This document shows positions 7,621 to 15,463 of a stretch of DNA of 64,000 bases, in pieces. The position numbers and the translations under genes were made by a program. The DNA is from Bacteroidota bacterium (lineage in GTDB: Bacteria; Bacteroidota; Bacteroidia; B-17B0; Aurantibacillaceae): positions 17,718 through 81,717 of the forward strand of contig JADJDM010000024.1 of the NCBI GenBank assembly GCA_016702705.1. Direction: 5' to 3'. Each line of letters opens with the position of its first letter. Position 1 is the stretch's first letter. Under the pieces are notes generated by a model. That model did not search any database, was not told the origin of the DNA, and was given only the letters and a program-made list of their open reading frames with translations.

Positions 7621-9243
7621 ATGAAGAAAATAAGCATAATTGCCTCCCTGTTCTTAGCATTTACCTCATTATTTGCTCAAACAAAAGCACCCGAAAATTG
7701 GTATAACCTCGATTACAAAACTTCAAAAGTAAATGGTGTTGCGACCGAGCGTACTTATGAGGAATTGTTGAAAGGTAAAAAATCTACGACCATTATTGTT
7801 GGTGTTATTGATAGTGGTGTTGATTTTAATCACGAAGATTTAAAAGATGTGATGTGGACCAACGAAAAGGAAATTCCAGGAAACGGAATTGATGATGATA
7901 AAAATGGCTACATAGATGATATACATGGATGGAATTTTTTAGGTGGGAAAGATGGTAAAAACGTAGATAAAGAAACATTGGAACTTACTCGTTTGTACCG
8001 CGAATTAAAACCTAAATACGATGGGAAAACAGAAAAGGATATTGCATCAAAAGATAAAAAAGAATTCAAATTATATCAGCAAATAAAATTAGATTACGAA
8101 GCTGAATATAACGAAGCGCAACAAAATAGTGTTCAAATAGCTTTTGTGCAACAATTGATTGAGAACATGAATCTGAAAATTAAAGACCAATTAAAAATTG
8201 ATAAAGTAACTGCTGAAGATTTAGCAAGATTTAAACCAGAGGATGCAAAGCAAAAGCAATTTATTCCCGCTATAAAACAGATGATGGCGCAAGCGAATGA
8301 TATGGATGAATTGCTGGAGAAAATGGAAGAAGGGGTTGAACATTATGATGAGCAACTAAAATTTAATTTGAATTTAGAATTTGATCCACGTTCGATAGTT
8401 GGAGACGATTATAAAAATCAAACAGAGAAATATTATGGTAATGCAGATTGTAACGGACCAAGTAGTTTGCATGGCACGCACGTTGCAGGTATTATTGCTG
8501 CTGCTCGTACAAATAATTTAGGGACAAAAGGTGTTGCAGATAATGTGAAAATTATGGCAATCCGTGCAGTGCCTAATGGTGATGAGCGCGATAAGGATAT
8601 TGCAAACGCTATTTATTATGCAGTTGACAACGGGGCAAGTATTATTAATATGAGCTTTGGGAAAAAGTATTCGTACAACAAAAAAATTGTTGACGATGCT
8701 ATTAAGTATGCAGAAAGTAAAGATGTTTTAATTATTCATGCAGCGGGTAATGAAGCGTTGAACATTGACCAGGTACAACATTTCCCTTGCAAAAAATACG
8801 AGTCGGGAAAAGATGCAAAAAACTTTGTTGATGTAGGCGCATTAAGCTGGAGAGATAGTGCTTTTGTGCCAGCGGTATTTTCTAACTACGGTAAAAAAAC
8901 AGTTGATGTATTTGCACCTGGTGTAGATATTTATTCAACTAAGAGTGGTGGAGGTTATATTAACGAAAGCGGAACAAGTATGGCTTGCCCAGTTACAGCA
9001 GGTGTTGCAGCAGTATTACGCTCTTACTATCCATACTTAAGTGCAAAGGACATTAAAAAAATCCTACAAAAATCTGTAAGTAAAGATTATAAAAAATTAC
9101 AAGTAATGCGTCCAGGTGCTAAGGATGAAAAAGACAAAGTAAAGTTTTCTGAATTAAGTAATACAGGTGGAATGGTTAATTTATACAATGCTGTTCAAAT
9201 GGCAGAGAAGATTAAACCAAGAAAAATTAGAGCGAAATTTTAA
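7621..9243 (+). CDS. Secreted subtilisin-like (S8) serine peptidase
   Basis: 540 residues. The signal peptide is about residues 1-20 (ends LFAQ). The catalytic triad of family S8 is complete: Asp64 in GVIDSGVD, His284 in LHGTHVAG, Ser453 in GTSMACP, with oxyanion Asn377 in HAAGN. Between Asp and His is a very long insert (about residues 105-275), highly charged and predicted helical (KPKYDGKTEKD, MDELLEKMEEG), far longer than the 30-40 residues usual in subtilisin. The segment after the signal peptide is short, so there is no obvious I9-type propeptide. The C-terminus (EKIKPRKIRAKF) carries no T9SS sorting domain, so it should stay in the periplasm or leave another way. Role inferred: protein turnover or nutrient acquisition. 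Confidence 0.88.
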   Translation: MKKISIIASLFLAFTSLFAQTKAPENWYNLDYKTSKVNGVATERTYEELLKGKKSTTIIVGVIDSGVDFNHEDLKDVMWTNEKEIPGNGIDDDKNGYIDDIHGWNFLGGKDGKNVDKETLELTRLYRELKPKYDGKTEKDIASKDKKEFKLYQQIKLDYEAEYNEAQQNSVQIAFVQQLIENMNLKIKDQLKIDKVTAEDLARFKPEDAKQKQFIPAIKQMMAQANDMDELLEKMEEGVEHYDEQLKFNLNLEFDPRSIVGDDYKNQTEKYYGNADCNGPSSLHGTHVAGIIAAARTNNLGTKGVADNVKIMAIRAVPNGDERDKDIANAIYYAVDNGASIINMSFGKKYSYNKKIVDDAIKYAESKDVLIIHAAGNEALNIDQVQHFPCKKYESGKDAKNFVDVGALSWRDSAFVPAVFSNYGKKTVDVFAPGVDIYSTKSGGGYINESGTSMACPVTAGVAAVLRSYYPYLSAKDIKKILQKSVSKDYKKLQVMRPGAKDEKDKVKFSELSNTGGMVNLYNAVQMAEKIKPRKIRAKF

Positions 9244-9251
9244 TAGTATTT

Positions 9252-9303
9252 AACATTCAACAAAAAACGTCCCGAATTCTCGGGACGTTTTTTGTTGAAT
9301 GTT
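9252..9303. terminator. Strong bidirectional terminator (24-bp perfect stem)
   Basis: 9252-9275 pairs perfectly with 9280-9303 around a 4-base loop. The core is acgtcccga / tcgggacgt, flanked by six A on the left and six T on the right, so it can terminate from both sides. It lies between the convergent subtilase (+) and rluF (-) genes. Confidence 0.9.
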
Positions 9304-9340
9304 ACTTGACCAACACGAAGAAATAATTCAGGATGGATAC

Positions 9341-9471
9341 CGAGCGGAGTCGATACGTCCATATATACAGATGTTTCGGAATTTTCAATTCGCTTAGTGT
9401 TTTCGTTTTCTATGTCTCGACTGCGCTCGACTTGACATTTGGTTTAAGTGGCAATTCGAGCGCAGTCGAGA
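9341..9471. repeat. Cluster of short GC-rich dispersed-repeat-like sequences
   Basis: Three related words sit in otherwise AT-rich spacer: cgagcggagtcga at 9341-9353, tctcgactgcgctcga at 9415-9430, and its exact reverse complement tcgagcgcagtcgaga at 9456-9471. The last two can form a 16-bp stem with a 25-base loop. The composition differs clearly from the surroundings and resembles intergenic repeat families common in Bacteroidota genomes. No open reading frame is associated. Confidence 0.65.
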
Positions 9472-9506
9472 AGTGTTTAACGTGATTTGGTTTGGAAGAG
9501 AAGTTC

Positions 9507-10475
9507 TTACTTCCTCGTTTTCTTTTTTCTTCCTGGAGGTCTTTTTTTGCTGGGTGAAAAAGAATTTCTGCTACCCGCACTTGCTGATTTTGATTTTGTT
9601 TTATGCGATGATTTTCCATGTGCAGGTTTTCCTGTACTTGGTTTTCCATGCGCAGGTCTTCCAGCACTTGGTTTACCTGATAAAGGTCTTCCTTGACTAG
9701 GTTTTTTGAAAGGACGTTTTACTTTATTATTGTTATCCGTATTTTTTGCTTCGGAAGAAGAATTTTCGATGAGTTTAAATATTACTTCCATTTCTGATGG
9801 AACAATTTCTCTCCATTCTCCTAATGGAATTCCTTTAAGCGGAATATTCATTATTCGTATACGTTCAAGCTTTGTTACTTCATACCCAAAGTACTCGCAC
9901 ATCCTGCGTATTTGTCGGTTTAAACCTTGCACTAAAATTATACGGAAAATAAATGGCGCTTCTTTTTTTATCACACATTTTTTTGTCCGCTCTCCAAGTA
10001 TAGGAACACCGCTCGACATGCCAGCTAAAAACTCATCAGTAACCAATTTGTTTACTGTAACTATATATTCTTTTTCATGATTATTAGAGGCGCGTAAAAT
10101 TTTGTTTACGATGTCGCCATTATTAGTAAGCAAAATTAATCCTTGCGAATCTTTATCAAGTCTTCCGATTGGGAAAATGCGTGAGCTGTGATTTACATAA
10201 TCAATAATATTTCCATCAGTTCCTTCTTCGGTAGTACAGGTAACTCCAACAGGTTTGTTAAATGCAATGTAAATATTGTTTTCAGCTGTTTTAGGTTCGA
10301 TGGCTTGACCATTAACTTTCACGAGGTCTTTTGCTAACACACGGTCGCCAATACCAGCTTTTTTCCCGTTTATGGTTACAAGACCACGCTCAATAAATTT
10401 ATCAGCTTCACGTCTCGAACATATCCCGCTTTCGCTAATGTATTTATTTAATCTTGTTGAGTTGTCTTCTTGCAT
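9507..10475 (-). CDS. rluF: 23S rRNA pseudouridine(2604) synthase RluF-like, with basic repetitive tail
   Basis: 322 residues. An S4 RNA-binding domain (residues about 8-65, RLNKYISESGICSRREADKF) precedes an RsuA/RluB/E/F-type catalytic domain with Asp107 in GRLDKDSQGL. The sequence is strikingly close to what is known of Escherichia coli RluF along its length (VPILGERTKKC, VQGLNRQIRRMCEYFGYEV, LKGIPLGEWREI), more than to RluB or RluE. RluF converts U2604 (and a tRNA-Tyr position in E. coli) to pseudouridine. After residue about 247 a low-complexity tail repeats GKP/GRP units (GRPLSGKPSAGRPAHGKPST) and ends in KKRPPGRKKKTRK, probably a disordered RNA-binding extension. An unrelated gene follows convergently, with the terminator at 9252-9303. 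Confidence 0.9.
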   Translation of the reverse strand: MQEDNSTRLNKYISESGICSRREADKFIERGLVTINGKKAGIGDRVLAKDLVKVNGQAIEPKTAENNIYIAFNKPVGVTCTTEEGTDGNIIDYVNHSSRIFPIGRLDKDSQGLILLTNNGDIVNKILRASNNHEKEYIVTVNKLVTDEFLAGMSSGVPILGERTKKCVIKKEAPFIFRIILVQGLNRQIRRMCEYFGYEVTKLERIRIMNIPLKGIPLGEWREIVPSEMEVIFKLIENSSSEAKNTDNNNKVKRPFKKPSQGRPLSGKPSAGRPAHGKPSTGKPAHGKSSHKTKSKSASAGSRNSFSPSKKRPPGRKKKTRK

Positions 10476-10553
10476 TGGTACTTTGTTTTAGGCTGACTAT
10501 TTAGTACAATATTAGTATTTATTCACTCAATTACATCCAAATTAATTAATTAA

Positions 10554-10581
10554 AAAACCCTGAAGCACGCTTCAGGGTTTT
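10554..10581 (-). terminator. Terminator of the rimP-nusA-infB operon
   Basis: The arms aaaaccctgaagc (10554-10566) and gcttcagggtttt (10569-10581) form a stem with A/T runs on both sides. It lies 59 bases beyond the infB stop on the reverse strand and before rluF, which has the same orientation. Confidence 0.85.
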
Positions 10582-10606
10582 AATACTATTTGAATATTTA
10601 TTTAAA

Positions 10607-10629
10607 GTCAGGCTGAGTTTGACGAAGCC
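10607..10629. repeat. Dispersed repeat copy A (gtcaggctgag…cgaagcc)
   Basis: A 23-base GC-richer word starting gtcaggctgag and ending cgaagcc. A near-identical word lies at 57091-57113, and they differ only in the middle (tttga against cctgt). Both sit immediately downstream of a reverse-strand gene, in the spacer next to its stop codon. Confidence 0.65.
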
Positions 10630-10639
10630 TCACTGTTAA

Positions 10640-13543
10640 TTAAAGTTTTGCTTTAATCTCAACCATTTCGTATCCTTCAATGATATCACCAACGTTGATG
10701 TCGTTAAACTTATCGATGTTTAAACCGCACTCGTATCCAGTTGCAACTTCTTTTACATCATCTTTAAAACGTTTTAAAGAACCTAATGCACCAGAGTGAA
10801 TAACGATACCATCTCTAATAATACGAACCTTAGTATTACGATTTACTTTACCATCTAATACATAGCAACCTGCAATGGTACCAACTTTAGTAATTTTGAA
10901 TACTTCACGTATTTCGATGTTACAAGTAATTTTCTCTTCAAACTCAGGAGCTAACATACCTTCCATCGCTGCTTTAACTTCGTTGATTGCATCGTAGATA
11001 ATAGAATATAAACGAACATCAATCTCTTCTGTTTCAGCTAACTTACGTGCATTTAAAGTAGGGCGCACTTGGAAACCTAAGATGATAGCGTTAGATGCTG
11101 ATGCTAACATTACATCACTCTCGCTAATTGCACCTACCGCTTTTAAGATAATATTTACCTGAACTTTTTCAGTAGATAATTTTAATAATGAATCGGATAA
11201 TGCTTCAACCGAACCATCCACATCACCTTTTACAATCACGTTTAATTCTTTGAAATCACCAATTGCTAAACGACGATCAATTTCATCTAATGTAATATGC
11301 TTACGAGCACGCATTCCTTGCTCACGTTGTAATTGTAAACGTTTGGTTGCTAATTCACGCGCTTCTCTTTCATCGCTTAATACGTGGAATTTATCACCTG
11401 CTTGTGGCGCACCGTTTAAACCTAATAACATCACTGGAATCGATGGGCCTGCTTCTTTTATTTTTACTCCTCTTTCGTTGTTTAATGCTTTTACACGACC
11501 GTGAAATGCACCTGCTAACACAACATCTCCAACTCTTAATGTACCTGTTTCAACAAGGATAGTAGCTTCATAACCACGACCTTTATCTAATTTGGTTTCA
11601 ATAACAGTTCCGCTTGCACGGCGTTTTGGATTTGCTTTTAGTTCTAACATCTCTGCTTCTAACAATACTTTTTCTAAAAGCAAGTCGATGTTTTTACCTT
11701 GTTTAGCAGAAATCTCTTGACACTGGAATTTACCACCCCATTCTTCAACAAGGATGTTCATTGCCGCTAAGGTCTCTCTAATTTTTTCAGGATTTGCTCC
11801 TGGCTTATCAATTTTATTAATTGCAAAAATCATTGGAACGCCTGCTGCTTGTGCATGCGTAATTGCTTCTTTTGTTTGAGGCATTACGCTATCGTCAGCA
11901 GCAATCACAATAATTGCAATATCCGTTACTTTAGCACCACGTGCACGCATCGCTGTAAAGGCTTCGTGACCAGGAGTATCTAAGAACGTAATATTTTTTC
12001 CGTTTTCTAATTTTACGTTATAAGCACCAATATGTTGAGTGATACCACCTGCTTCACCAGCAATTACATTTGCTTTACGAACAAAATCTAATAAAGATGT
12101 TTTACCATGATCAACGTGACCCATCACCGTTACAACTGGCGGACGAGGTAATAAATCTTCTGGTTTATCTTCTTCTTCTTTAATAGATTCTTGCGCTTCA
12201 ACAGTTACAAATTCAACTTGGAATCCAAACTCTTCAACAACAATCGAAATAGTTTCAGCATCTAAACGTTGGTTAATAGATACGAATAAACCTAATTGCA
12301 TACATGTTGAAATAACTTGTGTAACCGGTACACTCATCATTTGCGATAATTGTGCAGCCGAAATAAATTCGGTTACACGTAATACTTTTTTCTCTAATTC
12401 AGCATTATCTGCATCCTCTTGCATTTTCTCACGATTCTCTTCACGCTTCTCTCTTCTGTATTTAGAAGATTTAGATTTCGAACCGGTTTTTTGACTTAAA
12501 CGCGCAAGGGTTTCTTTAATTTGTGCTTGAATTTCTTCGTCAGTAAGTGCAGGTTTAGCTTCTCTTTTAACTGGTCCGCGGCTTCTGTCGTTTCTGTCTT
12601 TGTTAAATTTATCTTTAGCAGCAACTGCTTGTTTTTGTCCAAGCGTTTTAATTTCCTGTGGAGAAACACTTCCTTTTTTGATACGTTTTCTTTTCTTTCT
12701 ATCAGCGTTGTGCTGATCAGCAGACGACGTAGGTTTTTTCTCTACCGGAAGTATAATGTTACCTAGGATTTTTGGTCCTTCTAATTTTTGGAATTTAGTA
12801 GCTAAGAAATCTTCTTTCGGTTCTTCATTTACCTTTGGCGTTTCAACTTTAGGCTCTTCAACTACTTTTGGGATTTCAACAACAGGCTCTTCTTTTTTAG
12901 CTTTACCTTTTTTCTTTTTTGCTTCTACTTCCGCTTTTTCAGCATCTGCTTTTGCAGTTTTTTCGTCGTCTTTTTCTTTCTTCGTTTTTTTGTCGGGCTT
13001 CGTTTTTTGATTTAATGCACTTAAATCCATTTTACCTAACACCTTAGGGCCATCAAGCGTTACGCCTTCAGCTTTTACAACTTCATTTTTTGCATTTTCT
13101 TTAGCAAGTGCTTCTGCCTTTTCTTGCTCAGCAGCTTTTGCTAATTCTTGAACTTTTAGTTCTTCAGCAATGCGATCTCTTTGTTCTTTCTTAAGTGATT
13201 CAAGAACTTTATCAGTTGCAGATTGTCCAGAATGATCTTTAATGATAACGTTATCATCCTTATCATCTTTTTTCTTTTGCGTAACCAACTTAGAATCATC
13301 AAGCACAACAGCTTCTTTCTTCTCACGAATGGTTTGCCCAACTTGCGCAGCTTCTTCTTTAGCTGACTTATCACCTTGGTATTCTTTAAGCAATAGTTTG
13401 TACTCAGTTTCGCCTATTTTCCCGTTAGGATCGGCTTTTATCTTGAAACTTTTAGCCGAAAGAAAATCAACTATCGTACTTAACGATAAATTAAATTCCT
13501 TAGCAACCTTGCTTAAACGATATGATTGTTGATTTTCTGACAT
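10640..13543 (-). CDS. infB: Translation initiation factor IF-2
   Basis: 967 residues. The N-terminus has an IF2_N module (LSKVAKEFNLSLSTIVDFL) and a long, charged, low-complexity linker (about residues 60-380) rich in Lys, Glu and Ala, with coiled-coil-like segments. A second IF2_N-like unit follows (about 388-440). The GTPase domain starts near 468 with G1 GHVDHGKT at 475-482, then G3 DTPGHEAF and G4 NKIDKP. Domains II-IV and the C-terminal fMet-tRNA binding part complete the protein. IF-2 positions initiator tRNA on the 30S subunit and promotes subunit joining. It is the third gene of rimP-nusA-infB, 68 bases after nusA, and is followed by a good terminator. The length is typical for Bacteroidota. 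Confidence 0.97.
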   Translation of the reverse strand: MSENQQSYRLSKVAKEFNLSLSTIVDFLSAKSFKIKADPNGKIGETEYKLLLKEYQGDKSAKEEAAQVGQTIREKKEAVVLDDSKLVTQKKKDDKDDNVIIKDHSGQSATDKVLESLKKEQRDRIAEELKVQELAKAAEQEKAEALAKENAKNEVVKAEGVTLDGPKVLGKMDLSALNQKTKPDKKTKKEKDDEKTAKADAEKAEVEAKKKKGKAKKEEPVVEIPKVVEEPKVETPKVNEEPKEDFLATKFQKLEGPKILGNIILPVEKKPTSSADQHNADRKKRKRIKKGSVSPQEIKTLGQKQAVAAKDKFNKDRNDRSRGPVKREAKPALTDEEIQAQIKETLARLSQKTGSKSKSSKYRREKREENREKMQEDADNAELEKKVLRVTEFISAAQLSQMMSVPVTQVISTCMQLGLFVSINQRLDAETISIVVEEFGFQVEFVTVEAQESIKEEEDKPEDLLPRPPVVTVMGHVDHGKTSLLDFVRKANVIAGEAGGITQHIGAYNVKLENGKNITFLDTPGHEAFTAMRARGAKVTDIAIIVIAADDSVMPQTKEAITHAQAAGVPMIFAINKIDKPGANPEKIRETLAAMNILVEEWGGKFQCQEISAKQGKNIDLLLEKVLLEAEMLELKANPKRRASGTVIETKLDKGRGYEATILVETGTLRVGDVVLAGAFHGRVKALNNERGVKIKEAGPSIPVMLLGLNGAPQAGDKFHVLSDEREARELATKRLQLQREQGMRARKHITLDEIDRRLAIGDFKELNVIVKGDVDGSVEALSDSLLKLSTEKVQVNIILKAVGAISESDVMLASASNAIILGFQVRPTLNARKLAETEEIDVRLYSIIYDAINEVKAAMEGMLAPEFEEKITCNIEIREVFKITKVGTIAGCYVLDGKVNRNTKVRIIRDGIVIHSGALGSLKRFKDDVKEVATGYECGLNIDKFNDINVGDIIEGYEMVEIKAKL

Positions 13544-13611
13544 GTTTGTCTGCTTCCTTTTCTTCTTTTAAATCTAAACTCTTTATACCTATTTTTCTAA
13601 ATAGTAACCTA

Positions 13612-14871
13612 TTAATCTTCAAACTCAGAAGCTAATACTTTTCTAATATTCAATATTTCTTCTTCACTAATTGAAGTACGACGTTTAATCTCTTCAATAG
13701 ATAGTTCTAATACTGATTTTGCTGTATCGCAACCAATGTTTTTCAACTCTTCTAAAACTGATGCTTCAATTTCATCAGAGAATTCTACTAAATCAACATC
13801 CTCATCATCTGCATCTTCCACATCACGATATACATCTACTTCGTAACCTGTTAATTTACCAGCTAATTTAATATTGAAACCACCTTTACCAATTGCTAAC
13901 GAAATTTGGTCAGGCTTTAAATATACTGAAGCACGCTTAGTATCTTCATCTAACTTAATAGTTGTGATTTTAGCTGGGCTTAATGCACGTTGAATAAATA
14001 ACACTGGGTTTGTTGTGAAATTGATAACATCAATGTTCTCATTTTTCAACTCACGAACAATACCATGAATACGAGAACCTTTCATACCAACACAAGCACC
14101 TACTGGATCAATACGCTCGTCATAAGATTCAACAGCAACTTTTGCTCTCTCACCTGGCTCACGAACAATTTTTTTGATAGTAATTAAACCATCAGCAATT
14201 TCAGGAACTTCCATTTCAAACATACGCTCCAAGAAAACTGGAGATGTACGAGAAAGTACAATTGCTGGCGTTCCGTTTTTCATATCAACACGTGATACTA
14301 CCGATTTAACGTTATCACCTTTTTTGAAAAAGTCAGAAGGAATTTGTTCTGTTTTTGGCAACAACAATTCATTTCCTTCATCATCCAATAATAAAATTTC
14401 TTTTTTCCAGATTTGGTAAACCTCTGCTGTAACGATTTCTCCAACACGTTCTTTGTACTTGTTGAATACTTCGTTTTTCTCTAATTCAAGAATTTTTTGA
14501 ACTAAGTTTTGACGAACAGCTAATACCGCTCTACGACCGAAATCTTCTAAACGTACTGGTTCTGTAACCTCTTCGCCAATTTCGAAATCGTCACCAACTT
14601 TTTTTGAATCGGTTAAACTAATATGTTTACTCTCATCATAGTCGAATGAATCTTCTGCAAATTCATCATCAACCACAACGCGGTTTTTCCAGATTTCTAA
14701 ATCCCCTTTATCAGGGTTTACAATGATATCGAAGTTTTTGTCGCTTCCGTATTTTTTAATCAACATACTGCGAAACACATCTTCGATAATTGACATTAAG
14801 GTAACACGATCTACGTTTTTGATGTCCTTAAACTCAGAAAACGATTCGATTAGATTAACTGCCTGTAGCAT
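13612..14871 (-). CDS. nusA: Transcription termination/antitermination factor NusA
   Basis: 419 residues. Order seen: N-terminal RNA-polymerase-binding domain (about 1-130, VTLMSIIEDVFRSMLIKKYG), S1 domain (about 135-200, VGEIVTAEVYQIWKKEILLL), KH1 (VGACVGMKGSRIHGIVREL) and KH2 (LAIGKGGFNIKLAGKLTGYE), then a short acidic tail with one helical region (EELKNIGCDTAKSVLELS). NusA modulates pausing, termination and antitermination. It lacks the full tandem acidic repeats of E. coli NusA (495 aa), as usual outside Proteobacteria. It lies 9 bases after rimP and 68 before infB, the conserved operon order. Confidence 0.96.
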   Translation of the reverse strand: MLQAVNLIESFSEFKDIKNVDRVTLMSIIEDVFRSMLIKKYGSDKNFDIIVNPDKGDLEIWKNRVVVDDEFAEDSFDYDESKHISLTDSKKVGDDFEIGEEVTEPVRLEDFGRRAVLAVRQNLVQKILELEKNEVFNKYKERVGEIVTAEVYQIWKKEILLLDDEGNELLLPKTEQIPSDFFKKGDNVKSVVSRVDMKNGTPAIVLSRTSPVFLERMFEMEVPEIADGLITIKKIVREPGERAKVAVESYDERIDPVGACVGMKGSRIHGIVRELKNENIDVINFTTNPVLFIQRALSPAKITTIKLDEDTKRASVYLKPDQISLAIGKGGFNIKLAGKLTGYEVDVYRDVEDADDEDVDLVEFSDEIEASVLEELKNIGCDTAKSVLELSIEEIKRRTSISEEEILNIRKVLASEFED

Positions 14872-14880
14872 AGCTTTTTG

Positions 14881-15348
14881 TTATTTGAATGATAAAACTA
14901 ATTTAGTTTCCTTTATCTCCTGTAAAGGAATTGTTATTTGTTCTGTTATTATTTGTTTTTTCTTTTTTTCGTCCTTAACGGTTTTTGAACTTTCCACTAC
15001 AATTGCATCCGCTTCTTTGTATGAAATTAACTTGCCGTTTATTTTATTACCGTCCTTCTTCACCACATCTACCTCACGTCCAATGTTTTTTTGGTACTGT
15101 TTTTCAACCACAAAAGCCTCATCAATACCAGCCGAAGAAACCATTAATTCAAAGTCTTCCTGCTCACGATCCAATGATGATTCGATGTGGCGGCTCATAT
15201 CAATACAATCGCTAATAGCGATGTTCGACAAGCCATCCAACAACACTTCGATGCGCTTGTTAGGACTTACTTTTACAGAAATAATGAAACGGTCGGTTCC
15301 TTTTAATTTCTCTTCTACGAGTTGTGTTATGCTTTGTACTGTAATCAT
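14881..15348 (-). CDS. rimP: Ribosome maturation factor RimP
   Basis: 155 residues. An N-terminal RimP alpha/beta domain (ITQLVEEKLKGTDRFIISVKV) is followed by the characteristic CIDMSRHIESSLDREQEDFELMVSSAG-like segment, and then an SH3-like C-terminal domain (VGREVDVVKKDG region, ISYKEADAIVVE). It assists 30S subunit maturation. First gene of rimP-nusA-infB. The start is the ATG at 15346-15348, 10 bases after a stable hairpin in the leader (15359-15381). A matching promoter is seen at 15404-15434. Confidence 0.93.
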   Translation of the reverse strand: MITVQSITQLVEEKLKGTDRFIISVKVSPNKRIEVLLDGLSNIAISDCIDMSRHIESSLDREQEDFELMVSSAGIDEAFVVEKQYQKNIGREVDVVKKDGNKINGKLISYKEADAIVVESSKTVKDEKKKKQIITEQITIPLQEIKETKLVLSFK

Positions 15349-15358
15349 GTTTAAACAA

Positions 15359-15381
15359 AGAGGGGACTTTCGGTCCCCTCT
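15359..15381 (-). promoter_or_regulatory. Leader hairpin in front of rimP-nusA-infB
   Basis: A 9-bp stem (agaggggac with gtcccctct) and a 5-base loop lie at 15359-15381, between the predicted promoter and the rimP ATG. The stem ends 10 bases before the start codon, and the bases after it on the transcribed strand are ttgtttaaac. The T-run is too broken for a convincing terminator. A hairpin this close to the start could control translation or act as an attenuator. It could alternatively end the transcript of the upstream S41 gene. Confidence 0.6.
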
Positions 15382-15403
15382 GTCATTTTTCTTATTTCGG
15401 CTG

Positions 15404-15434
15404 CAAATATAGGTGTTTTTTTGGGAAATGCAAA
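15404..15434 (-). promoter_or_regulatory. Bacteroidota-type promoter of rimP-nusA-infB
   Basis: On the reverse strand, TTTG (15431-15434) is followed after exactly 19 bases by TATATTTG (15404-15411), a perfect match to the phylum's housekeeping consensus. Transcription should begin near 15397, giving a leader of about 50 nt that contains the 15359-15381 hairpin. Confidence 0.78.
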
Positions 15435-15463
15435 ATTTTAGGGGATTTACTCAGTTTTGCCTT

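Noticed and set aside
9473..9700. Plus-strand frames encoding Phe/Leu-rich peptides with repeats
   Set aside because: They are the antisense of the basic Gly-Pro-Lys tail of RluF; the repeats mirror the tail's GKP/GRP units.
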